Assembly (NCBI RefSeq): GCF_019898765.1
Contig: NZ_JAIOKB010000001.1
Location: 806,001 to 870,000, forward strand
Source of the DNA: Sphingomonas yunnanensis
Lineage (GTDB): Bacteria; Pseudomonadota; Alphaproteobacteria; Sphingomonadales; Sphingomonadaceae
Length of the DNA: 64,000 bases
Direction of reading: 5' to 3'
Shown: positions 58,081 through 64,000 of the stretch, piece by piece
Numbering within the stretch: the stretch's first letter is position 1
Layout: each line of letters starts with the position of its first letter
Notes under the pieces: model-generated
Databases searched by the model: none
What the model was told of the DNA's origin: nothing
Seen by the model: the letters and a program-made list of their open reading frames with translations, nothing else
Program-made: the position numbers and the translations under genes

Positions 58081-58344
58081 ATGAGGCGCTCGCTGCTTCC
58101 GCTGCTCGCCGCCGTCGCGCCGCTCGGCGCCACCGCGTGTGACCGCAGCCCCGAACCCGCCTCGATCGGGAACAATGCCGAGATGATGGCCGACGCGCTC
58201 GAGCGCCGCGCCGACAATCTCGAGGCGATGGCCGAGGCTGCCGCCAACGACAGTGCCGCGGCGATGCTGGCCGGCGCTGAGACGAACTTCGGCGACGACG
58301 CTGGCTCGGCCGGCAACGTCGCGGCCGAGCCGGCGACGCGCTGA
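58081..58344 (+). CDS. Small exported lipoprotein-like protein, copy 2
   Basis: 87 residues from ATG 58081 (MRRSLLPLLAAVAPLGATAC); GTG 58054, overlapping the previous stop as GTGA, would add nine residues and keep coupling. The acceptor Cys of the possible lipobox is in ATAC, a weaker fit than copy 1. Mature part SPEPASIGNNAEMMADALER aligns with copy 1. Function unknown. A strong hairpin terminator follows. Confidence 0.7.
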   Translation: MRRSLLPLLAAVAPLGATACDRSPEPASIGNNAEMMADALERRADNLEAMAEAAANDSAAAMLAGAETNFGDDAGSAGNVAAEPATR

Positions 58345-58376
58345 GCGCGGGAACCGGCGCGGCGACGGGATCGGCC

Positions 58377-58398
58377 AGGGGCACCCGCGGGTGCCCCT
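58377..58398 (+). terminator. Hairpin terminator of the lipoprotein pair
   Basis: Perfect 10-bp stem AGGGGCACCC (58377-58386) and GGGTGCCCCT (58389-58398) with a GC turn, followed by TCGCTTGTCT, a poor T tract. Confidence 0.65.
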
Positions 58399-58456
58399 TC
58401 GCTTGTCTGGCCGAGCTTGCGCCGTCGAACCGCGGCGGCTAGGCCTTCACCCGCGT

Positions 58457-58533
<77 letters not shown>

Positions 58534-58612
58534 CCTTCTCCGCCGCCGGCGAGATCGCGCCGTCGGACGGTTCACCCACTGGTTTACCCCAGGCTGGCGA
58601 CAGACCGGCCAC

Positions 58613-60010
58613 TCAGCATTCCACCACGTTGACCGCGAGGCCGCCGAGGCTTGTCTCCTTATACTGGCTGCGCATGTCCTCGCCGGTCTGGCGCATCGTC
58701 TCGATCACCGCGTCGAGACTGACGACATGGCTGCCATCGCCGCGCAGCGCGAGATAGGCGGCGTTGATCGCCTTCACCGCGCCCATCGTGTTGCGCTCGA
58801 TGCAGGGGATCTGGACGAGCCCGGCGATCGGGTCGCAGGTGAGACCGAGATTATGCTCCATCCCGATCTCGGCGGCATTCTCCACTTGCCGGTCGGTACC
58901 GCCCAGCACTGCGGCGAGCGCACCTGCCGCCATCGAGCAGGCCACACCGACCTCACCCTGGCAGCCCATCTCGGCCGCCGAGATCGAGGCGCGCTTCTTG
59001 TACAGCATGCCGATCGCCGCGGCGGTGTAGAGGAAGTGACGTGCCCCCGCCCGCGTGGCGCCCGGGACCAGCACCTCGTAGAAGCGCAGCACCGCGGGCA
59101 GCACCCCCGCCGCGCCGTTGGTCGGCGCGGTGACGACGCGGCCGCCCGCCGCATTCTCCTCGTTGACCGCGATCGCCCAGAGGCTGACCCACTCGAACAC
59201 CGCGGCGGGGCGATGCTCGGGGCCGCATCGCGACAGCGACTCGTGTAGCGCGCGCGCGCGGCGCCGCACGCGAAGGCCGCCGGGCAGCACGCCCTCCTGC
59301 GCGATGCCGCGGTCGATGCAGGCGCTCATCGCGTCGCGCACCGAGTCGAGGAAGGAGTCGCTCTCGGCGGGCGAGCGCCACGCCTCCTCGTTGGCGCGCA
59401 CCAGCGCGCCGATGCTGAGGCCGGTCTCCTCACAGCGCGCCAGCAGCTCGGCGCTAGAGGAGAAGGGGTGCGCCACCGCGACATTGTGCGCCGCTGACGG
59501 GGCACCGAGCCGCAGGATCGCCCCGCCGCCGATCGAGAAGTACGTCTCCTCCAGCGCCGTGCCGTCCTCATAGGTCGCGGCGAAGCGCATGCCATTGGGA
59601 TGCTGCGGCAGGAAGGTGCGCGGGTGGAAGACGAGATCGGCGTCAACGTCGAAGCCGATCGCGCCGGTGCCGCCGAGCGCCAGCTGCTTGGTCTCGCGTA
59701 TCGCCGCGACGATCGTCGGGGCAGCGTCGGGATCGAGCCGCTCGGGCAGCCAGCCAGCCAGTCCGAGCAGCGTCGCCGTGTCGGTCGCATGGCCCCGCCC
59801 GGTCAGCGCGAGCGAGCCGTACAGCGCACAGCTGACGTGATCCGGGACGCGCTCGCCCGCGACCGCGCGCTCGGCGAAGTCGTGCGCGGCGCGCATCGGC
59901 CCGACCGTGTGCGAGCTCGACGGACCGACGCCGATCGTGAACAGCTCCGCCACGCTGATCGGACGCGTCGCGCCGCGGTCGAGCGGTACCATCTCGGGAT
60001 CGGTCGGCAC
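58613..60010 (-). CDS. sdaA: L-serine ammonia-lyase (serine dehydratase)
   Basis: 465 residues from GTG 60010, with GGGGAG just upstream. It deaminates serine to pyruvate with a [4Fe-4S] cluster. Single-chain type: the beta domain opens with LFTIGVGPSSSHTVGPMRAA; the alpha domain has AGARHFLYTAAAIGMLYKK, GCQGEVGVACSMAAGALAAV, the GLTCDPIAGLVQIPCIERN cysteines and NTMGAVKAINA. A tandem glycine riboswitch lies in its leader, linking it to glycine/serine balance. Confidence 0.95.
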   Translation of the reverse strand: MPTDPEMVPLDRGATRPISVAELFTIGVGPSSSHTVGPMRAAHDFAERAVAGERVPDHVSCALYGSLALTGRGHATDTATLLGLAGWLPERLDPDAAPTIVAAIRETKQLALGGTGAIGFDVDADLVFHPRTFLPQHPNGMRFAATYEDGTALEETYFSIGGGAILRLGAPSAAHNVAVAHPFSSSAELLARCEETGLSIGALVRANEEAWRSPAESDSFLDSVRDAMSACIDRGIAQEGVLPGGLRVRRRARALHESLSRCGPEHRPAAVFEWVSLWAIAVNEENAAGGRVVTAPTNGAAGVLPAVLRFYEVLVPGATRAGARHFLYTAAAIGMLYKKRASISAAEMGCQGEVGVACSMAAGALAAVLGGTDRQVENAAEIGMEHNLGLTCDPIAGLVQIPCIERNTMGAVKAINAAYLALRGDGSHVVSLDAVIETMRQTGEDMRSQYKETSLGGLAVNVVEC

Positions 60011-60043
60011 GCGCTCTCCCCGGCCGCTCGTCGCGGCCCCATG

Positions 60044-60191
60044 CCCCTCTGTCCCTTGTGCCTGAGATCGCTATCCCGTCGGCGGACGCGTCACCGCGCC
60101 TCTCTCCAGATGTTGGCGCCGGCGGGTCCTTCTACCTGAGAGTTTCCGGGGCGGTTGCTCCTTCGGTGCCGGATCTGCCCCGGTCTCTCCC
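60044..60191 (-). promoter_or_regulatory. Tandem glycine riboswitch
   Basis: On the minus strand the first aptamer runs GGGAGAGACCGGGG, GCACCGAAGGAGCAA, then GAAACTCTCAGGTAGAAGGA; the second runs GGAGAGAGGCGCGG, CGCCGACGGGATAGC, then ATCTCAGGCACAAGGGACAG with AGGGG. These are the hallmark glycine (gcvT) aptamer blocks in the right order. It ends 34 bases before the sdaA GTG. A 6-bp hairpin GGCCGC/GCGGCC (60022-60038) abuts the ribosome site and may be the expression platform. Confidence 0.88.
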
Positions 60192-60267
60192 ACGTCGGCC
60201 CAGGGGCTATCCCCCGGCACGCCGCGCGGGTCAAGCCGCCGCGGCGCTGACCCAGCGCCGGATCGGG

Positions 60268-61284
60268 TCAGCGCCAGCCGAGCGCCGGTGCGACATGAGT
60301 CATGATCGCCTCGAGCACGTGCGCGTTATAGTCTACACCGAGCTGGTTGGGCACGGTGAGCAGCAGCGTGTCCGCCTCGGCGATCGCCTCGTCGGCACGC
60401 AGCTGCTCGACCAGGCGGTCCGGCTCGGCGGCGTAGGAGCGGCCGAACACCGCGCGCATGGCGTCGATCACACCGACCTGATCGTCGCCGCCGGCCTGGC
60501 CGAAATAGGCGCGGTCACGTTCGTCGACGAGCGCGAAGATGGAGCGCGACACCGAGACGCGCGGCGCCCAGTCGTGCCCCGCCTCGGTCCAGGCCGCGCG
60601 ATAGGCGCGGATCTGACGTGCCTGCTGGAGATGAAACGGCTCCCCGCTCTCGTCTTTCTTGAGCGTCGAACTCTGCAGGTTCATCCCCTGCCGCGCCGCC
60701 CATATCGCAGTCGAGTCAGAGGCCGAGCCCCACCAGATACGCCGCCGGAGCCCCGCCGCGTGCGGCTCGAGCCGCAGCAGCCCCGGCGGATTGGGGAACA
60801 TCGGCCGCGGGTTGGGCTGAGCAAACCCCTCGCCCTTGAGCAACTCGAGATAGACCTCGGCGTGGCGCCGCCCCATGTCGGCGTCGCTCTCGCCCTCGCC
60901 CGGCGCATAGCCGAAGTAGCGCCAGCCCTCGATCACCTGCTCGGGTGAGCCGCGGCTGATGCCGAGCTGGAGCCGGCCGCCCGCGATCAGATCGGCCGCG
61001 CTCGAGTCCTCCGCCATGTAGAAGGGGTTCTCATAGCGCATGTCGATCACGCCGGTGCCGATCTCGATCCGCTTGGTGCGCGCTCCGACCGCGGCGAGCA
61101 ACGGGAACGGCGAGGCGAGCTGGCGCGCGAAATGGTGCACGCGGTAATAAGCGCCGTCCACGCCGAGCTGCTCGGCCGCCTCGGCGAGCTCGATCGACTG
61201 CAGCAGCACGTCGCTCGCCGAGCGCGTCGCCGACTGTGCCGACGGCGACCAGTGGCCGAAGGACAGGAAACCGATCTTCTTCAT
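60268..61284 (-). CDS. LLM-class flavin-dependent oxidoreductase
   Basis: 338 residues. ATG 61284, preceded by GGAGAAG, starts MKKIGFLSFGHW. The bacterial luciferase-like TIM barrel is recognisable from YYRVHHFARQLASPFPLLAAVG, IEIGTGVIDMRYENPFYMAE and RLQLGISRGSPEQVIEG. FMN/F420-dependent monooxygenases of this class act on varied substrates, not predictable here. A 76-base gap follows its stop before the riboswitch. Confidence 0.9.
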   Translation of the reverse strand: MKKIGFLSFGHWSPSAQSATRSASDVLLQSIELAEAAEQLGVDGAYYRVHHFARQLASPFPLLAAVGARTKRIEIGTGVIDMRYENPFYMAEDSSAADLIAGGRLQLGISRGSPEQVIEGWRYFGYAPGEGESDADMGRRHAEVYLELLKGEGFAQPNPRPMFPNPPGLLRLEPHAAGLRRRIWWGSASDSTAIWAARQGMNLQSSTLKKDESGEPFHLQQARQIRAYRAAWTEAGHDWAPRVSVSRSIFALVDERDRAYFGQAGGDDQVGVIDAMRAVFGRSYAAEPDRLVEQLRADEAIAEADTLLLTVPNQLGVDYNAHVLEAIMTHVAPALGWR

Positions 61285-61374
61285 GTGCTTCTCCCGCGCC
61301 GGCACCGACTCGCTACCGGACCGAGGTGGCGGCGCGGGCGGGCGCTCGCAAGCGCGGCGAAACGAAACGGTGCG

Positions 61375-61977
61375 TTACGCCGCGTCGCGCCGCACCAGCG
61401 CGGCGACGGTGTCGAAGGCCTCGCGCGCGCCCGCCACCGCGCGCTCCTCCTCGTCGGCAGACAGCGCCACCGAGTCCGCCGCGGCGGTGAAGCTTCGCCA
61501 ATGGCGCGCACGCCCCTCGGCATGGCCGGCCAGATGGCGCGCCCCATAGCTGGGTCCCAGCCCCAGCGTCATCGCGGCCTTGAGCAGGATCGCGGCGCCG
61601 AGGCTCGACCCTTCCGCGACGTAGAGCCAGCCGAGCGCGGTGCCGCGATCCGGCGCCGTGTCGGCGGCGAAGCGGGGCGGCGGCGGCGGCGCGAGCGTGA
61701 CATGAAGGTCGGCGGCGTCCTGCTCTACCGCCGACAGTCGCGCCCGCTCGGCCAGATCGGGGATCAGCGCGGCGAGGCTCGGCGCGGCGTAGAGCGGCGC
61801 GACCAGCGTGTGGAAGTCGCGATGGATCGCCAGCAGACGCGCGTAGCGCGTCCGGTCGCCGAACGGGTCGATCGCCATCACCGCGTCGTCGAGCCGCCGA
61901 TGCGCGACCTCGGTGGCGGCGCGGAGACGCTGGGTGCGCGTCGGGGTCGACGCGGGCGATGGGGAAGTCAAGGTCAC
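61375..61977 (-). CDS. Heme oxygenase-like protein (biliverdin-producing type)
   Basis: 200 residues from GTG 61977. The proximal His lies in LRAATEVAHRRLDDAV, and the distal helix with LGWLYVAEGSSLGAAILL is the heme oxygenase signature. It would open heme to biliverdin, Fe2+ and CO; in relatives the product often supplies bacteriophytochromes, but none is visible here. Divergent, across 103 bases, from a ferredoxin-reductase-like gene that could supply electrons. Confidence 0.82.
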   Translation of the reverse strand: MTLTSPSPASTPTRTQRLRAATEVAHRRLDDAVMAIDPFGDRTRYARLLAIHRDFHTLVAPLYAAPSLAALIPDLAERARLSAVEQDAADLHVTLAPPPPPRFAADTAPDRGTALGWLYVAEGSSLGAAILLKAAMTLGLGPSYGARHLAGHAEGRARHWRSFTAAADSVALSADEEERAVAGAREAFDTVAALVRRDAA

Positions 61978-62080
61978 CGGCCGCGGCTAGCACCGGCGTG
62001 GCCGCAGGCGCAACGCACGCTTGCCACGCGCGCGCGCGATCGCGCATGCCGGACGCCGGCGACGATCGAGGAGGTGGTGC

Positions 62081-63301
62081 GTGAACGAGGGCGAGCAGTA
62101 TGACGTGGTGATCGTCGGCGCCGGCCACGGCGGCGCGGCGGTCGCGGCGACGCTGCGCCAGCGCGGTTTGACCGGCAGCATCGCGCTGATCGGCGCCGAG
62201 CCCGAGCTGCCCTATGAGCGTCCGCCGCTCTCCAAGGACTATCTCGCCGGGGAGCGCGCGTTCGAGCGTATGCTGATCCGCCCCGCCGCCTTCTGGCGCG
62301 AGCGCGACGTGACCTTGCTGCTGGGGCAGACAGTGACCGCGGTCGACGCCGCGGCGCATCGCGTGACCCTCGCGGATGGACGCGCGATCGGCTACGCGCG
62401 GCTGATCTGGGCGGCGGGGGGCAGCGCGCGCCGGCTCGTCTGCGAGGGCCATGACCTCGCTGGTGTCCACACCGTCCGCTGCCGCGCCGACGTCGACCGG
62501 ATGATGACCGAGTTGCCCCGCGTCGAGCGCGTCGCGGTGGTCGGCGGCGGCTATGTCGGGCTGGAAGCCGCGGCCGTACTGACCGCCCTCGGTCGCCACG
62601 TCACCGTCATCGAGGCGCGCGAGAGATTGCTCGCGCGAGTCGCCGGCGCGGCGCTGGCGGACTTCTACGCCGCCGAGCATCGCGCGCGCGGGGTCGACGT
62701 GCGGCTCGGCGCGCAGGTCGACTCGATCGTGGCGCGCCAGGGCGCCGCGTCGGGCGTGCGCCTCGCCGACGGCGAGCAGATCGCCGCGGAGATGGTGATC
62801 GTGGGGATCGGCCTCGTGCCGGCGGTGGCGCCGCTGCTCGCCACCGGCGCGGCGGGGGGCGACGGTGTGACGGTCGATTCGCTCTGCCGTACCAGCCTGG
62901 CCGACGTCTATGCGATCGGCGACTGCGCCGCGCACCGCAACATATACGCCGGGGGCGCGCTGGTGCGGCTCGAGTCGGTGCAGAACGCGACCGATCAGGC
63001 GGCGACGGTGGCCAAGCATGTCACCGGCAGCGGCGAGCCCTATGCCGCGGTGCCGTGGTTCTGGTCCAACCAATATGACCTGCGGCTCCAGACCGTCGGC
63101 CTCTCCGCCGGCCACGACGAGGCGATCGTCCGCGGCGTGCCGTCGAGCCGGCGATTCAGCGTGATCTATCGCCGGAGCGGTCGCGTGATCGCGCTGGACT
63201 GCGTCAACGCCGCGCGTGATTTCGTGCGCGGGCGCGCGCTGGTCAGCGCGGGAGCGACGACGGACCCGGCGTTGCTGGCGGACACGGACGTGCCGCTGTG
63301 A
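62081..63301 (+). CDS. FAD/NAD(P)-dependent ferredoxin reductase-like oxidoreductase
   Basis: 406 residues from GTG 62081, with GAGGAGG six bases upstream. The FAD Rossmann motif VVIVGAGHGGAAVA, the family mark PYERPPLSKDYL, the NAD motif VAVVGGGYVGLEAA, and the second FAD contact VYAIGDCAA match rhodocoxin/putidaredoxin reductases. A reductive C-terminal domain follows (PWFWSNQYDLRLQTVGL). It transfers electrons from NADH to a [2Fe-2S] ferredoxin, normally for a P450 or oxygenase. Confidence 0.93.
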   Translation: MNEGEQYDVVIVGAGHGGAAVAATLRQRGLTGSIALIGAEPELPYERPPLSKDYLAGERAFERMLIRPAAFWRERDVTLLLGQTVTAVDAAAHRVTLADGRAIGYARLIWAAGGSARRLVCEGHDLAGVHTVRCRADVDRMMTELPRVERVAVVGGGYVGLEAAAVLTALGRHVTVIEARERLLARVAGAALADFYAAEHRARGVDVRLGAQVDSIVARQGAASGVRLADGEQIAAEMVIVGIGLVPAVAPLLATGAAGGDGVTVDSLCRTSLADVYAIGDCAAHRNIYAGGALVRLESVQNATDQAATVAKHVTGSGEPYAAVPWFWSNQYDLRLQTVGLSAGHDEAIVRGVPSSRRFSVIYRRSGRVIALDCVNAARDFVRGRALVSAGATTDPALLADTDVPL

Positions 63302-63510
63302 CGCGTGGCGATGCGCGGTAGATGAACGGCCGAGGGCGGGTCCGCGACGGACGGCTGACCGCTCGCCACACCCCTCGTCTGTCGACTGTAACCTCGCCGG
63401 CCGGCCCTCGTACGCGCCCAGAGCAGAGACGCGACGATCGGCTTGACGTCACGAGTTGACCGCCGCTTCGTCTCACCCGACCTAGGTAAGCACGCCCTCG
63501 CCGCCCTCGT

Positions 63511-63861
63511 TCACCGCGACGCGACCGTCGCCCCGAGCCGAGCCAGACCGCGCTGCGCCAGCACATGGGACGATTGCACGTTCCCGTCGGGCAGATCCAT
63601 GGCGACCGGTGTCTGGTCGAGAACTTGACCGTAGAGCGCCCGCGCCTGAGCCGGCCTGCCCGTGCGTGCATAGACAGCGGCGAGGTTCAGCATCAGTTCG
63701 GGCCGGGCCGGAAAGATCACCCGTTCCGCGGCGATCGTCTGCTCCGCCTGCGCCAGGCTTCCCGCAGAGATGGCCTGATAGCCAACCCGGTCCTTCGCCG
63801 CGGCTGGCACGACGGCGATCGCGGTCGCCAGCACGGCTGCTACGCATCCACAGAGGCGCAT
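63511..63861 (-). CDS. Small secreted TPR-like protein
   Basis: 116 residues. ATG 63861 has GGGAGAGAG upstream and gives a signal peptide (CVAAVLATAIAVVPAAA). The mature protein holds about two TPR-like helix pairs: GSLAQAEQTIAAERVIFPAR and LMLNLAAVYARTGRPAQARA followed by LYGQVLD, then SSHVLAQRGLARL. A periplasmic adaptor of unknown role. Three Pho-box-like heptamers lie upstream. The gap 63302-63510 shows nothing. Confidence 0.8.
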   Translation of the reverse strand: MRLCGCVAAVLATAIAVVPAAAKDRVGYQAISAGSLAQAEQTIAAERVIFPARPELMLNLAAVYARTGRPAQARALYGQVLDQTPVAMDLPDGNVQSSHVLAQRGLARLGATVASR

Positions 63862-63909
63862 TGATCTCTCTCCCACTCTCTCCCAACGCAATCTCTAGAT
63901 TACGTTTTT

Positions 63910-63938
63910 GTGACGGTAGGATGTCATTTTTCTGACAG
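63910..63938 (-). promoter_or_regulatory. Three Pho-box-like heptamers at 11-base steps
   Basis: On the minus strand CTGTCAG (63938-63932), ATGACAT (63927-63921) and CCGTCAC (63916-63910) begin exactly 11 bases apart, separated by A-rich or CCTA spacers, as in PhoB sites. Matches to CTGTCAT/C are 6, 5 and 6 of 7. They are 49-77 bases before the ATG of the TPR gene. The rest of the window end (63939-64000) holds no gene. Confidence 0.5.
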
Positions 63939-64000
63939 GCGCGCAACCAGCCTGACCGCGACAGGCGCGCCACCGGCAAATCGCAGATCTGGGTAAGCGG

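Noticed and set aside
61313..63115. 600-codon minus-strand frame over the ferredoxin reductase and heme oxygenase
   Set aside because: Antisense to motif-complete genes; translation is low-complexity.

Overview
The window is a gene-dense, very GC-rich chromosomal segment of an alphaproteobacterium, most likely a Sphingomonas or close relative (Sphingomonadaceae). The evidence is the lapA-pyrF / trpF-trpB-trpA-accD-folC order, a pckA | chvI-chvG-hprK-rapZ-EIIA-HPr neighbourhood, a CckA hybrid kinase, a PFxFATG-type single-domain response regulator, an EcfG-type promoter, and several families of sphingomonad-style intergenic palindromes. No prophage, insertion sequence, integrase or CRISPR array is visible; this is core chromosome with small accessory and decaying genes.

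Layout. 1-2.6 kb: the 3' end of an endonuclease/exonuclease/phosphatase-family gene overlapping a patatin-like lipase. 2.9-9.2 kb: lapA-pyrF, then the translationally coupled trpF-trpB-trpA-accD cluster and folC. 9.2-17.7 kb: a small conserved protein behind a Fur-like dyad, an AmpG-like permease, a receiver-only regulator, an RluB-type pseudouridine synthase with a repetitive tail, rsmD, an MHS-family transporter, a candidate small RNA and a PiT phosphate transporter with a Pho-box-like site. 17.8-26 kb: a decayed GFA-family gene, uvrD/pcrA, a DUF5872-like protein, DoxX-like and hypothetical genes, a prolyl oligopeptidase and an MFS exporter. 26-30.6 kb: a minus-strand run radA, cvpA, Fe-S scaffold-like, KefB-type antiporter, DUF423. 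30.7-31.5 kb: a secreted two-repeat protein behind an EcfG-type promoter.

31.9-38.8 kb holds the regulatory centre: pckA divergent from a seven-gene run chvI-chvG-hprK-rapZ-EIIA-HPr-TrmH-like methylase, the first six overlapping stop to start. It joins envelope sensing to the nitrogen-type PTS. RapZ here has lost the Walker A lysine. 39-51 kb: an APH(3')-like kinase, rmuC, ilvD, a PFxFATG regulator behind cckA, DUF2062, smpB, a frameshifted small gene, dapA and a soluble lytic transglycosylase. 51-58.5 kb: two M28 peptidases, a NYN-LOTUS protein, greB, ettA, two tandemly duplicated small lipoprotein-like genes and tRNA-Pro(TGG). 58.6-64 kb: sdaA under a tandem glycine riboswitch, an LLM flavin oxidoreductase, a heme oxygenase divergent from a ferredoxin-reductase-like flavoprotein, and a small secreted TPR protein behind three Pho-box-like heptamers at exact 11-bp spacing.

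All assignments come from reading the translated sequence and motifs; no database search was run. Regulatory sites and the small RNA are pattern-based proposals.
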